64,000 bases of DNA from an uncultured Bacteroidales bacterium (GCA_902760345.1 CACWFY010000014.1:1-64000), one strand, 5' to 3'; numbered from the stretch's first letter, positions 51,260-60,620 are shown. The notes: generated by a model not told the origin, from the letters alone. Numbers and translations: made by a program.

Positions 51260-52753
51260 ATGAACAAGTTACAACTTTTCTTTCTGTTGCGCAAGAACAC
51301 CAAACTTAGCGAGCGGCGCAACGTCATGTTTGAGAGCAACCGCTATGGCAAGCTCTTTGGATATATCATCCTCGCCATCTTCGGTATAGAATTTATTGCC
51401 CTGGGCACCTTCTTCGGATGGCTCGCCGCCAAGGAGTACATCCCCTACATGATTTTCTTCATCATGCCCTTCCTGCTCATCTTTGATTTTGGCGGACGAT
51501 TCGCTACTCAGCAGACGCCTATGATGCTCGTCAAACCTTACCTGCTGACGCCCATCAGCAAGTATAGTGCCATCGACTGTTTCCTCGTCAACCAACTGCT
51601 CGACCTGGGTAACCTTGTCTGGATGACGCTATTTCTGCCCTACGTGTTCATCGTCTGGTGTGGCGGACTGACTGGCTGGCAGGCACTGGCTATGCTCTTC
51701 ATGCTTCATCTGATGGTGCTCGTCAATAGTCAGTGGTACCTGTTTGTGCGCACGCTCGTCAACCAAAGCATATTCTGGTGGGCACTGCCTATCGTATTCT
51801 ACGGCTCGCTGGTGCTGCCCTTCTTCGTTTTGTCTGACAAACAGATCGACCAACTGTTAGACTTCGTGTTCGACGGACTGGACACCTACGCCTTCTCGTG
51901 GTGGTCGTTCCTGCTTTTTGCCGTGCTGTTTGTCATACTCTTCGCCATCAACCGCCGCCTGCAGATGCAACTCGTATATAGCGAGATATCAAAGAACGAG
52001 AAAACCACGCTACGCAGCGTCTCTGAGTTCCAGTCGCTCAACCGCTTCGGACAGATTGGCGAATACCTGAAGTTCGAAATCAAAAGCACTATGCGCAACA
52101 AGGCCATCCGCTCGCGCTTCATTCAGGGTGTATGTTTCATCACGTTCTTCTCACTGATGATTGCCTTCACAAGCGTCTACAACTCATCGTTCGAGCGCAA
52201 CTTCTGGTGCCTTTATGCCTTTATCTTTTTCGGTTCTGTCAACCTCACCAAGGTGATGTGTCCCGAAGGCAATTACATTGACCTGCTGATGGTGCACGAA
52301 GAGAATATTCTCACGCTGCTGCGCGCCAAGTACTATTACTACTGCGCTGTCCTCGTGCTGCCCTTCATCTTCACACTCGTCCCCGTCTTTACAGGCAAGT
52401 TCTCGCTAATTATGGTGCTCGCCTACCTCTTCACTGTGACTGGTCCTGTCTATTGCATGCTATTCCAAATGGCAGTATATAACAAGCAGACCTTGCCGCT
52501 CAATGAGAAGATTACCGGTAAGAACCAGATGGAAAACAAGTGGCAGGCTATCGTCTCCATATCGTCCATGTTCGGACCCGTTGTCGTCGTGTTTCTCCTT
52601 CAGGCCATCTTCGACGAACAGACGGCCTACTGGCTGCTTTTCATCGTGGGCGTAGCCTTCACACTGACTGAACAATATTGGATGCGACATATCTACCGTC
52701 GCATGATGCGTCGCCGCTACGACAACCTTGAAGGATTCCGTGCATCAAGATGA
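51260..52753 (+). CDS. DUF5687 family membrane protein (ABC-permease-like)
   Basis: A 497-residue protein with about 10-12 hydrophobic segments and a large cytoplasmic loop near residues 230-280. Its start (FFLLRKNTKLSERRNVMFESNRYG) matches the DUF5687 family, usually encoded next to an ABC ATPase. No such ATPase is adjacent here; the nearest, ftsE, is 42 kb away. It starts the base after the lolA stop and overlaps rlmH by 4 bp. Confidence 0.8.
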   Translation: MNKLQLFFLLRKNTKLSERRNVMFESNRYGKLFGYIILAIFGIEFIALGTFFGWLAAKEYIPYMIFFIMPFLLIFDFGGRFATQQTPMMLVKPYLLTPISKYSAIDCFLVNQLLDLGNLVWMTLFLPYVFIVWCGGLTGWQALAMLFMLHLMVLVNSQWYLFVRTLVNQSIFWWALPIVFYGSLVLPFFVLSDKQIDQLLDFVFDGLDTYAFSWWSFLLFAVLFVILFAINRRLQMQLVYSEISKNEKTTLRSVSEFQSLNRFGQIGEYLKFEIKSTMRNKAIRSRFIQGVCFITFFSLMIAFTSVYNSSFERNFWCLYAFIFFGSVNLTKVMCPEGNYIDLLMVHEENILTLLRAKYYYYCAVLVLPFIFTLVPVFTGKFSLIMVLAYLFTVTGPVYCMLFQMAVYNKQTLPLNEKITGKNQMENKWQAIVSISSMFGPVVVVFLLQAIFDEQTAYWLLFIVGVAFTLTEQYWMRHIYRRMMRRRYDNLEGFRASR

Positions 52754-53220
52754 AGACGGTATTGATTCAAGTGGGTAAGACGGTAAACAAGCACTTTGTG
52801 GCCGTTATCGACGACTATGTCGCACGTATTGGCCACTATATGCCGTTTGACGTCATTACCATCCCTGAATTGAAAAACGCCAAGAACCTCTCAGAAGACC
52901 AGCAGAAGCAGGCCGAAGGTGAATTGATTCTAAAACAGCTGCAGCCGTCAGACACTGTCGTACTACTTGACGAGCACGGACAGCAGTTCCGCAGCATTCA
53001 GTTTGCACGCTGGCTCGAACAGAAGCAGCAGACCGCCCGTCGTCTTGTCTTCGTCATCGGAGGGCCTTACGGTTTCTCTCCAGCCGTCTACGGCCGTGCG
53101 AACGAACAGTTCAGTCTCTCACCCATGACCTTCTCCCACCAGATGATTCGCCTCACCTTCACCGAACAAGTCTATCGCGCCTGTACGATTATTAAAGGCG
53201 AGCCCTACCATCACGAATAA
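52750..53220 (+). CDS. rlmH: 23S rRNA (pseudouridine-1915-N3)-methyltransferase
   Basis: A 156-residue SPOUT methyltransferase acting on helix 69 of 23S rRNA. The knot motif is FVIGGPYGFSPAVYGRA (about residues 102-118), followed by LSPMTFSHQMIRLTFTEQVYRACTIIKGEPYHH at the C-terminus. Length and motifs are canonical. It closes the ftsK unit and is convergent with the glycosyltransferase gene, with 12 nt between the stops. Confidence 0.95.
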   Translation: MKTVLIQVGKTVNKHFVAVIDDYVARIGHYMPFDVITIPELKNAKNLSEDQQKQAEGELILKQLQPSDTVVLLDEHGQQFRSIQFARWLEQKQQTARRLVFVIGGPYGFSPAVYGRANEQFSLSPMTFSHQMIRLTFTEQVYRACTIIKGEPYHHE

Positions 53221-53232
53221 AAAAAACGAAAC

Positions 53233-54255
53233 CTATACTGGAAGATCGGAGAAATGTCTCCGTCCTTTCACATAATACTGCCATAGGAGCGAGAGAGGTA
53301 GGCGTTGTGGCACACGTTCCTCGACGCGCAAGGTTTGTATCTGTTGGCGGTCAGCATCAAATTCGTGGCGCCAGCGCTTAAACGCACGACGGGCACGGAA
53401 AATTGCTGCGAAGTCGCCCCAGTTGCGGTTGAGAATCAGCGTCTCGAAAGCCGCAAGGTAGTCGAGAAACCAGCGCCAGCGCATGACGTGCTGCAGTTCG
53501 CTGTCGGGCAGACATTTGTAGAGCATCGTGAGGTTGTTGCGGAAGTTGAGAAACGTCTTCATGGGGTTACCTTTGGGCAGTGTACCACCGCCGACATGAT
53601 AGACGTAAGACTCGGGCAGGCAGTAGATCTTGCGACCACGGATGCGCAGTCGCCAGCAGAGGTCAATCTCTTCGTTATGGGCAAAGAATCGGCCGTCGAG
53701 TCCGCCCTCCTCCCAATAGTCCTTGGCACGAATCATGAGTGCAGCACCGGTAGCCCACAAAATCTCGGTGGCATAGTCGTATTGCCCGTTGTCCTCCTCG
53801 ACAGTGTCAAAGATGCGTCCGCGACAGAACGGATAGCCGTAGCGGTCGATAAATCCCCCACTCGCCCCAGCATACTCGAACATATCCTTATTATATATAG
53901 AGAGTAGCTTGGGCTGGCAGGCTGCCACCTCGGGATGGACGTCCATAAACTCAATGAGCGGGGTCAGCCAATGGTGGGTCACCTCAATATCGCTGTTGAG
54001 CAGCAGGAAGTATTCAGCATCAATCTGGCGCAATGCCTTGTTATACCCATCGGCAAAGCCCCAGTTACGGTCGAGCACGACGGTGCGACACTCGGGAAAC
54101 TCGCGCTGCAATAGGTCGAGCGAGTCGTCGGTCGAGGCATTGTCGGCGACATAGACGGTGGCCTCGTCGCGTGAGTAGTTCAACACGGTAGGCAGATACT
54201 GACGAAGCATCCTTGCTCCGTTCCAGTTTAGTATGACGATAGCGACTTTATCCAT
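53233..54255 (-). CDS. Family 2 glycosyltransferase
   Basis: A 340-residue GT-A enzyme. The nucleotide-sugar region is VAIVILNWNGARML and VYVADNASTDDSLDLL. The DxD-type motif is LLNSDIEV (about residue 90), and the acceptor side includes NEEIDLCWRLRIRGRKIYCLPESYVYHVGGGT. It is of the rhamnosyl/cell-surface glycan type, but the donor and acceptor are unknown. It starts 6 nt before the end of mtaB's coding array, so the two are cotranscribed. Confidence 0.9.
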   Translation of the reverse strand: MDKVAIVILNWNGARMLRQYLPTVLNYSRDEATVYVADNASTDDSLDLLQREFPECRTVVLDRNWGFADGYNKALRQIDAEYFLLLNSDIEVTHHWLTPLIEFMDVHPEVAACQPKLLSIYNKDMFEYAGASGGFIDRYGYPFCRGRIFDTVEEDNGQYDYATEILWATGAALMIRAKDYWEEGGLDGRFFAHNEEIDLCWRLRIRGRKIYCLPESYVYHVGGGTLPKGNPMKTFLNFRNNLTMLYKCLPDSELQHVMRWRWFLDYLAAFETLILNRNWGDFAAIFRARRAFKRWRHEFDADRQQIQTLRVEERVPQRLPLSLLWQYYVKGRRHFSDLPV

Positions 54256-54288
54256 TGAGAATCAAGAATTATGAGTTAAGAGTTGAGC
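54254..54288. repeat. 7-bp array bridging mtaB end and glycosyltransferase start
   Basis: ATTGAGA, ATCAAGA, ATTATGA, GTTAAGA, GTTGAGC. It covers the last eight codons and stop of mtaB and reaches the ATG of the next gene. Confidence 0.75.
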
Positions 54289-55605
54289 ACGAAGCGCGGT
54301 CTTATTGTGATTGAAAGCGCCCAAGGTAACGGTCATCAGCTGATTGTCGTACTCCTCACGAGCTTCAGAGGCTGGCAGCTCTACACGGATATAATTCTGC
54401 GTAAAGCCGTGCATGGCCTTTCCACGGGGAGCTTTCTCAAAGAGCACCTCCATCTCGTGGCCCATAAAACGTTCGTAGAAAGCCTGTGTCTTACGGTCCG
54501 ACAACTCCAGCAGGCGCTGGCTGCGCAGACGCTTGTCGGCGTCGGTCACCACATAGGGGATGTTCAGCGCCGAAGTGCCCGGACGCTCGCTGTAGGGGAA
54601 CACATGCAGCTGGGTGACGTCGAGACTGCCCAGGAGTTCGTAGGTTTCCTCAAAGCACTCGGGCGTCTCACCGCGACAGCCCACCATCACGTCGACACCG
54701 ATAAAAGCATCGGGCATCACACTCTTGATGTGCTGTATCTTATCGGCAAACAGCTGACGGTCGTAGTGGCGGTGCATCAGCTTCAGCACCGTATCGCTGC
54801 CGCTCTGCAGCGGAATATGATAGTGGGGCATGAACGCACGGCTGTGGGCGCAGTAGTCTATCAGTTCGTCGCTCAGCAGGTCGGGTTCCAGCGAGCTGAT
54901 GCGGTAGCGGCGGATACCTTCCACCTGATCTAGCGCTTTTACAAGATCAATGAACTGCTCGCCAGTAGTCTTGCCGAAATCACCGATATTGACACCTGTC
55001 AGTACAATCTCCTTGCCACCCTCGCGCGCTGCCTGCTCGGCTTGTGCCACCAAAGAGGCGATGGTCGGATTACGACTGAAGCCGCGAGCATAAGGTATCG
55101 TGCAATAGGTGCAGAAGTAGTCGCAGCCGTCTTGCACCTTCAAAAAGTAGCGCGTACGGTTGCCTCGCGAACACGATGGTGCAAACGACTTGATATCCTT
55201 CGTCTTCTGCGTCCTATATGTCGCAACGCTATCGCGACTGACAAAGCCCTCTGACAGAAACTGTACGAGATTGGCTTTCTCGTTAGACCCTAGCACCATG
55301 TCCACACCTTCTATCTTGCTGATGCGCTCAGGCTCCAGCTGTGCATAGCAACCCGTGACCACCACAAAGGCACCAGGATGCTCGCGTACCAGACGATGAA
55401 TAGCCTGACGGCATTTATGGTCGGCAACCTCAGTCACCGAACAGGTATTGATTAGACAGATATCTGCCTTCTCACTCTTACGGGCTGTCTGAACCCCCAT
55501 CTCGGCTAACATCATACCGAACGTAGAAGTCTCCGAGAAGTTCAACTTACAGCCCAGCGTATAGTAAGCGGCTTTCTTGCCCTGAAAAACAGACGTATCA
55601 ATCAT
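54262..55605 (-). CDS. mtaB: tRNA t6A37 methylthiotransferase MtaB
   Basis: A 447-residue radical-SAM enzyme that adds a methylthio group to t6A37 of tRNA. The N-terminal UPF0004 domain has YYTLGCKLN and INTCSVT with Fe-S cysteines, and a third Cys in VTGCYAQL. The radical-SAM CxxxCxxC is CDYFCTYC (about residue 150). A TRAM domain closes the protein. ATG 55605 is chosen over the frame upstream. The C-terminal residues LLTHNS are encoded by 7-bp array units. Confidence 0.95.
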   Translation of the reverse strand: MIDTSVFQGKKAAYYTLGCKLNFSETSTFGMMLAEMGVQTARKSEKADICLINTCSVTEVADHKCRQAIHRLVREHPGAFVVVTGCYAQLEPERISKIEGVDMVLGSNEKANLVQFLSEGFVSRDSVATYRTQKTKDIKSFAPSCSRGNRTRYFLKVQDGCDYFCTYCTIPYARGFSRNPTIASLVAQAEQAAREGGKEIVLTGVNIGDFGKTTGEQFIDLVKALDQVEGIRRYRISSLEPDLLSDELIDYCAHSRAFMPHYHIPLQSGSDTVLKLMHRHYDRQLFADKIQHIKSVMPDAFIGVDVMVGCRGETPECFEETYELLGSLDVTQLHVFPYSERPGTSALNIPYVVTDADKRLRSQRLLELSDRKTQAFYERFMGHEMEVLFEKAPRGKAMHGFTQNYIRVELPASEAREEYDNQLMTVTLGAFNHNKTALRAQLLTHNS

Positions 55606-55635
55606 ATATATAATAAGGTATCTGTATATTTGTTG

Positions 55636-55643
55636 CAAAGGTA
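55636..55643 (-). promoter_or_regulatory. -7 box of mtaB-glycosyltransferase
   Basis: TACCTTTG on the minus strand, 31 nt before the mtaB start. The remaining 55644-55812 is A/T-rich and holds no gene. Confidence 0.65.
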
Positions 55644-55812
55644 GTTATTTTTATTGTAAAAAATGTGCTTTTTAGTAAATATTCAATAGAGTGTAATTCT
55701 TGCACGAATTTTAACACTTCGCAATGTGTTGATTTTCAGCGCTTTGCAAAAAAGTTACAAAAACACCCTAAAAAAAATCAAAAAAAATGATACGTCGTAT
55801 TAAAAAAATGCG

Positions 55813-55820
55813 TAACTTTG
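55813..55820 (+). promoter_or_regulatory. -7 box of the small lipoprotein gene
   Basis: TAACTTTG, giving an A/T-rich leader of about 50 nt before ATG 55873. Confidence 0.65.
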
Positions 55821-55872
55821 CAGCGTTTTAATAAACAAATGATTGTTTTACAGATTTAAAAAGCTTAGAAAA

Positions 55873-56049
55873 ATGAAAAAATTAGTATTTATGTTCGTAG
55901 CTGTTGCAGCTATCTCTTTCGCTTCTTGTGGTAACAAAACCGCTCAGGCTGAGGCTGTTGATTCAGACTCAATCGCTATGGTTGACAGCGCAGAGGTTGA
56001 CACCGTTGCTGCTGACACTGTTGCTGCTGACAGCGCTGCTGCTGAGTAA
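55873..56049 (+). CDS. Small acidic lipoprotein
   Basis: A 58-residue protein with a lipoprotein signal (KKLVFMFVAVAAISFASC, lipobox FASC). The mature part has no aromatic residue after the signal and is nearly all Ala, Val, Asp, Glu, Thr and Ser, including the tandem VAADT/VAADS repeat. It is a compact monocistronic gene with a strong terminator and biased codons, which suggests high expression. Similar short Ala/Glu lipoproteins are common in Bacteroidales; the function is unknown. The upstream frame from 55843 is not signal-like. Confidence 0.85.
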   Translation: MKKLVFMFVAVAAISFASCGNKTAQAEAVDSDSIAMVDSAEVDTVAADTVAADSAAAE

Positions 56050-56081
56050 TTCAGTTACGAGCTCAAAGAAAATTGAGAGAA

Positions 56082-56115
56082 AACCGTCGGATGTGAATCC
56101 GGCGGTTCTTTTTTT
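56082..56115. terminator. Terminator after the small lipoprotein gene
   Basis: AACCGTCGGAT pairs with ATCCGGCGGTT around GTGA, followed by CTTTTTTT. The minus side also has a T-rich tail, so it may stop nspC transcription too. Confidence 0.85.
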
Positions 56116-56143
56116 GTCTCAGCCTATATCGTTGCAACAGCAC

Positions 56144-57304
56144 TTAATCCATGCGGTCACGATAGTCTTCGTAGGTGAAGCGTCGTAGAAGTTCGATGCT
56201 TCCGTCGCTATGCTGCATAGCAATAGACGGATGCGTAATGCCGTTAAACGTATTAGTCTTCACGGTGGTGTAGTGTATCATATCTTCAAAGATGATCTGT
56301 TCGCCAACCTCGAGTTCGTGGTCAAACTGCCAATAGCCCATCCAGTCGCCCGAAAGGCAGCTGTTACCACCAAGACGATAAAGATTTGAGGTTTGAGATT
56401 TGAGGTTTGAGGTTTCCAAGACCTCCACATGTTTTGCGCCGCAGACATCGGGATAATATGGCATTTCCAGACAGTCGGGCATGTGACACGTGAAGCTGAC
56501 ATCAAGGATAGCGGTACGAATGCCCTTGTCCTCCACAATATCCACCACACTACTAACCAACGGTCCCGTCTGCCAAGCAAAGGCACTACCCGGTTCGAAG
56601 ATCACCTTCAGATGCGGATAGCGCTGATGGAAACCTTGTATGAGGCGCACCAACCGTTCAATATCGTAATCTTTGCGAGTAATCAAATGTCCACCGCCAA
56701 AGTTAATCCAGTCAATCTGCGCAAACCACTTTGCAAATTTCTCTTCGATATGCTGCAGCGAACGCTCAAAGACGTCACTTCCACTCTCACAATGACAATG
56801 ACAATGGAAACCGCGAATGTCCTTTGGCAACTGCTCAGGCAGTTTGTCTGCCGTAACGCCAAAGCGCGTTCCTGGGGCGCAAGGGTTGTAGAGCAACGTC
56901 TCTACCTCGCTGTATTCCGGATTGACGCGCAAGCCCAGTGAGCACTCCCCTGCCCGCTCGTGGAAACGCTCATACTGCGACAGCGAGTTGAACGTCAGGT
57001 GACTGGAGCAACGCACGATATCATCAAACTCTTCGTCCTTATAGGCTGGCGAATAGGTATGTGCCTTTGCACCAAACTCCTCGAAGGCCAAGCGGGCTTC
57101 GCTGAGTGAACTGGCAGTTGTAGACTTTATATACTCGCGGAAGATAGGAAACGTCTTCCACAGGGCAAAAGCCTTGAACGCCAATATCCATTCAGAATCG
57201 GTGCGGCAAGCAACCTCGCGAATCAGCGCGAGGTTGTGCCGCAACCGCTTTTCTTCAATAATATAGACGGGAGTCTTCAAATTGTCAAATGGTGAATTTG
57301 TCAA
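56144..57304 (-). CDS. nspC: Carboxynorspermidine decarboxylase
   Basis: A 386-residue PLP fold-type III decarboxylase, last step of the alternative spermidine/norspermidine route. It shows ILAFKAFALW with the PLP lysine (about residue 43), FHCHCHCESGSDVFE, NFGGGHLITRKDYD, VIFEPGSAFAWQTG and the active-site RLGGNSCLSGDW. No ATG is available at the conserved start; TTG 57304 (TNSPFDNLKTPVYII) lies inside an 8-bp array next to the thrS stop. Residues 296-308 (ETSNLKSQTSNL), just before the GGNSC motif, come from a 7-bp array. The carboxynorspermidine synthase gene is not adjacent. Confidence 0.92.
   Translation of the reverse strand: MTNSPFDNLKTPVYIIEEKRLRHNLALIREVACRTDSEWILAFKAFALWKTFPIFREYIKSTTASSLSEARLAFEEFGAKAHTYSPAYKDEEFDDIVRCSSHLTFNSLSQYERFHERAGECSLGLRVNPEYSEVETLLYNPCAPGTRFGVTADKLPEQLPKDIRGFHCHCHCESGSDVFERSLQHIEEKFAKWFAQIDWINFGGGHLITRKDYDIERLVRLIQGFHQRYPHLKVIFEPGSAFAWQTGPLVSSVVDIVEDKGIRTAILDVSFTCHMPDCLEMPYYPDVCGAKHVEVLETSNLKSQTSNLYRLGGNSCLSGDWMGYWQFDHELEVGEQIIFEDMIHYTTVKTNTFNGITHPSIAMQHSDGSIELLRRFTYEDYRDRMD
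56383..56417. repeat. In-frame 7-bp array in nspC (5 units)
   Basis: GATTTGA, GGTTTGA, GATTTGA, GGTTTGA, GGTTTCC. The units alternate, as in the ruvX-def array. Confidence 0.85.
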
Positions 57305-57313
57305 ATTGTCAAC
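57282..57313. repeat. 8-bp array at the thrS-nspC junction (4 units)
   Basis: TTGTCAAA, TGGTGAAT, TTGTCAAA, TTGTCAAC. It contains the only plausible nspC start codon (TTG on the minus strand) and ends 1 nt before the thrS stop. Confidence 0.75.
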
Positions 57314-57314
57314 T

Positions 57315-59258
57315 TTAGAAGTCCTTCGTCATTTCCTTGACCTCGGCATTGATGTGGTCAATGAACTCCTGGATGGTCATCACCGTCTGCTCGCCACCGC
57401 CCTGTGGACGTACGGCTACGGTGCCATCCTGCTGTTCTTTCTCACCGACAATCACCATGTAAGGAATACGCTTCAGCTCGTTGTCGCGAATCTTACGCCC
57501 AAGCTTCTCGTTGCGCAGGTCGATGGTAGGACGCACGCCACCCATATCAAACTTCTTGGCAACCTCCTTAGCATAGTCGTTGTACTTCTCTGACAGCGGC
57601 AGAATAGCCACCTGGTCAGGAGTCAGCCACAAGGGGAAGTGACCACTGGTGTGCTCGATGAGTACGGCGCAGAAGCGCTCCATACTTCCGAACGGTGCGC
57701 GGTGAATCATCACAGGCGTCTTCTTCTGGTTGTCCTCGTCGGTATACTCCAACTGGAAGCGCTTGGGCAGGTTGTAGTCCACCTGAATGGTACCCAACTG
57801 CCAACGACGACCAATAGCGTCCTTGATCATGAAGTCGAGCTTAGGACCATAGAAGGCAGCCTCACCATATTCAACCTTGGCGGGCAGACCCTTCTCCTGA
57901 CAAGCCTCAACAATAGCCTTCTCAGCCAGTGCCCAGTCTTCGTCAGTACCCACATACTTATCGTGGTCGTTAGGATCACGCAGTGAGATCTGTGCCTCGA
58001 AGTTGAAGCCGAAAGCCGTCAGCACAATGCCGATAATATCCATCACATTCAGGAACTCCTGCTTCACCTGGTCGGGACGACAGAACAGGTGCGCATCATC
58101 CTGCGTAAATGAACGAACACGAGTCAAGCCGTGCAGCTCACCACTCTGCTCGTAGCGGTATACCGTACCAAACTCAGCGATACGCAGAGGCAGGTCACGA
58201 TATGAACGGGGCTTCCAAGCGAAGATTTCGCAGTGGTGAGGACAGTTCATGGGCTTCAGCATGTACTCTTCATCCTCCTCAGGGGTATGGATGGGCTGGA
58301 ACGAGTCCTTTCCGTAGTGTGCATAGTGACCAGAGGTAACATAGAGGTTCTTGGAACCGATATGCGGGGTGATAACCTCCTGATAGCCGAAACGCTTCTG
58401 AACCTTGCGCAGGTGATCCTGCAGGCGCAGGCGGAGCTCAGTACCCTTGGGGAGCCAGATAGGTAGACCCTTACCAACCTTATCAGAGAACATGAACAAC
58501 TCCATCTCCTTGCCGATCTTACGGTGGTCACGCTTCTTAGCCTCCTCCAGCATCTCCAGATACTCGTCAAGCATTTTCTTCTTGGGGAATGAGATACCAT
58601 ACAGACGCTGCATCTGCTCACGATTGGCATCGCCACGCCAGAAAGCACCAGCTACAGAGGTCAGCTTGACGGCTTTGATCTCACCAGTATCCACGAGGTG
58701 CGGACCACGACACAGATCGGTGAAGTTACCCTGCGTATAGGTTGTGATTGAACCGTCTTCCAAATCCTGCTCGATGTGCTCGCACTTGTAGGTCTGTCCG
58801 TCGGCAGCAAACTGCTTCAGGGCGTCGGCCTTAGCTACCTCCTTGCGAACCACCGGCTCTTTCTTGCCAGCCAGTTCCTTCATCTTTGCCTCAATCTTGG
58901 GGAAGTCACTCTCCTTGATCATCTCGCCATCCTTCAGCAAGACATCATAGAAGAAACCATTCTCGACAGCAGGTCCAAAACCGAACTGAATGCCAGGATA
59001 CAACTCTTGCAGAGCCTCTGCCAACAGATGGGCGGAGGTGTGCCAGAAGGTATGCTTACCCTGCTCGTCGTCGAACTTGTAGAGCGCAATTGTTGCGTCC
59101 TCATTGATGGGACGGTTCAGCTCTACGGTCTCACCGTTTACTCCACAGCTTACAACGCTGCGTGCGAGAGCCGGAGAGATGCTCTCTGCAATCTGAAGAC
59201 CAGTCACGCCCTGTTCATACGAACGAACAGATCCGTCTGGAAAAGTAATGTTGATCAT
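57315..59258 (-). CDS. thrS: Threonyl-tRNA synthetase
   Basis: A 647-residue class II synthetase. The N-terminal TGS domain is about residues 1-62, and the editing domain follows with [11 protein letters not shown] and the HxxxH-type zinc residues. The catalytic core has [12 protein letters not shown] (zinc Cys/His), [30 protein letters not shown] and a C-terminal anticodon-binding domain. Length is canonical. It is between the MBL hydrolase gene and nspC on one strand. Confidence 0.97.
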   Translation of the reverse strand: MINITFPDGSVRSYEQGVTGLQIAESISPALARSVVSCGVNGETVELNRPINEDATIALYKFDDEQGKHTFWHTSAHLLAEALQELYPGIQFGFGPAVENGFFYDVLLKDGEMIKESDFPKIEAKMKELAGKKEPVVRKEVAKADALKQFAADGQTYKCEHIEQDLEDGSITTYTQGNFTDLCRGPHLVDTGEIKAVKLTSVAGAFWRGDANREQMQRLYGISFPKKKMLDEYLEMLEEAKKRDHRKIGKEMELFMFSDKVGKGLPIWLPKGTELRLRLQDHLRKVQKRFGYQEVITPHIGSKNLYVTSGHYAHYGKDSFQPIHTPEEDEEYMLKPMNCPHHCEIFAWKPRSYRDLPLRIAEFGTVYRYEQSGELHGLTRVRSFTQDDAHLFCRPDQVKQEFLNVMDIIGIVLTAFGFNFEAQISLRDPNDHDKYVGTDEDWALAEKAIVEACQEKGLPAKVEYGEAAFYGPKLDFMIKDAIGRRWQLGTIQVDYNLPKRFQLEYTDEDNQKKTPVMIHRAPFGSMERFCAVLIEHTSGHFPLWLTPDQVAILPLSEKYNDYAKEVAKKFDMGGVRPTIDLRNEKLGRKIRDNELKRIPYMVIVGEKEQQDGTVAVRPQGGGEQTVMTIQEFIDHINAEVKEMTKDF

Positions 59259-59289
59259 ATCTACAATATATGTTTGAAATTAAATAAAC

Positions 59290-60093
59290 TCATACCAGTT
59301 CGAAGGGGCCTGTAGGCGTCATACGCTTCAGCACCTCCATCTCAATGTCGGTGCCGCACACGATACCATAGCTGCGCAATACCGACTCTACCGTCTTACG
59401 GGCCAACTCCGGGTGGTTGTTCTCTTCGCTAAGGTGACAGAGCCACACATGGCGCAACTCTTCCGACATATTCTCTGCGATAGCTACCGCACAGTCGTGA
59501 TTGTTCATGTGACCACGGGCAGAGAGGATGCGGTCCTTGAGGAACTGCGGATAAGGTCCGTTCTGCACCATCTCGATATCGTGGTTGGCCTCGAGCACCA
59601 GATAGCGTGCACGATTAATATAGGTCTTCATCTCGTCGGTAATCGTCCCCGCATCGGTAATGATACAGATATTCGTTCCTTCAGCCTCGATGAAGTAGCC
59701 CACATTGTCGTTACTGTCGTGAGGCACCTCGAAAGGGGTCACCTTGAAATCGCCAATCTGTTCGGTGCGTCCCTTCTCGACAGTACATGCCAACGAGGGT
59801 GCAATCTTTTTAGTGACACAGTAGTTGCGGTTGATGCCGTCGTGCACCTCGCGGGTTGCATAGACAGGTACACAATAGTCATTGCTGAAAGAACCGACCG
59901 ACTTGATGTGGTCAGCGTGGTCGTGGGTAATCAGCACATGATGCACCATAGAGAGGCTGACGCCATAGTTGCGACAGTCTTTCTTCAGGCCTCTCAAGCC
60001 GACTCCTATGTCAATCAGCAGGGCGTCAGTAGGCGTTGCCAACCAGTAGCAGTTACCACTGCTGCCACTGCCAAAGGATATAAACTTTAGCAT
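59290..60093 (-). CDS. MBL-fold metallo-hydrolase (YycJ/WalJ-like)
   Basis: A 267-residue beta-lactamase-fold protein. Zinc ligands are in ITHDHADH (about residue 60), the second His set in SARGHMNNHDCAVAIAENM, and VWLCHLSEENNHPELA near the C-terminus. It starts FISFGSGSSGNCYW. Family members are exonuclease-like and include WalJ/YycJ; the substrate is undetermined. It heads a unit with thrS and nspC and is divergent from a small lipoprotein gene. Confidence 0.88.
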   Translation of the reverse strand: MLKFISFGSGSSGNCYWLATPTDALLIDIGVGLRGLKKDCRNYGVSLSMVHHVLITHDHADHIKSVGSFSNDYCVPVYATREVHDGINRNYCVTKKIAPSLACTVEKGRTEQIGDFKVTPFEVPHDSNDNVGYFIEAEGTNICIITDAGTITDEMKTYINRARYLVLEANHDIEMVQNGPYPQFLKDRILSARGHMNNHDCAVAIAENMSEELRHVWLCHLSEENNHPELARKTVESVLRSYGIVCGTDIEMEVLKRMTPTGPFELV

Positions 60094-60112
60094 GATGCGT
60101 TCAAATTTTGTG

Positions 60113-60120
60113 CAAAAGTA
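60113..60120 (-). promoter_or_regulatory. -7 box of the MBL-thrS-nspC unit
   Basis: TACTTTTG on the minus strand, 20 nt before the ATG. Confidence 0.6.
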
Positions 60121-60143
60121 ATAAAAAAGTGGCGGTTTTTGAT

Positions 60144-60151
60144 TATCTTTG
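60144..60151 (+). promoter_or_regulatory. -7 box of the 60177 lipoprotein gene
   Basis: TATCTTTG, 26 nt before ATG 60177. Divergent from the MBL promoter. Confidence 0.6.
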
Positions 60152-60176
60152 CAAAGAATTTTAAATTAATTAATGT

Positions 60177-60620
60177 ATGAAACCGTTTTTTCTCTGCTGT
60201 CTGGTGCTTTTAGCAACAGCTTGTGACCTTCGGAACAATGGTGATAGAGAGGCCATGAACGTTGCTGCCGAATGGGCTGATGCCTACTTCAACGCTGACT
60301 ATCATGCTGCCGAGGCACTCTGTACGCCCGACAGCAGACGATATCTGGCGTTTGCCGCGTCGAATACCACGCAGCACGATCTGGACCTGTTGAAAGCGAC
60401 ACCGGCCAACGTTGAGACTGACGACTTTTTTCCTGAAGCCAACGATACGCTGCGTGTCGTTATGCTCAAGGTGCACCACTACATCAGACCCGCCCTATTG
60501 GGACAGACTTCACGACAAGAGGACGAAGGACTGTTCAGGGTAACGGTTGTCAAGCGCAGCAATCGGTGGTTGGTCAGAATGGCAGACCTACCGCGAAGTG
60601 AAAAGCAAAGTCGCGATTAA
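60177..60620 (+). CDS. Hypothetical NTF2-like lipoprotein
   Basis: A 147-residue protein with a lipoprotein signal (FFLCCLVLLATAC). The mature part, AEWADAYFNADYHAAEALCTPDS...RYLAF and later FRVTVVKRSNRWLVRMADLP, has the alternation of a DUF4878/NTF2-like fold, but this is a guess from pattern. Its last 47 bases overlap the end of the TamL-like gene on the opposite strand. Confidence 0.75.
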   Translation: MKPFFLCCLVLLATACDLRNNGDREAMNVAAEWADAYFNADYHAAEALCTPDSRRYLAFAASNTTQHDLDLLKATPANVETDDFFPEANDTLRVVMLKVHHYIRPALLGQTSRQEDEGLFRVTVVKRSNRWLVRMADLPRSEKQSRD

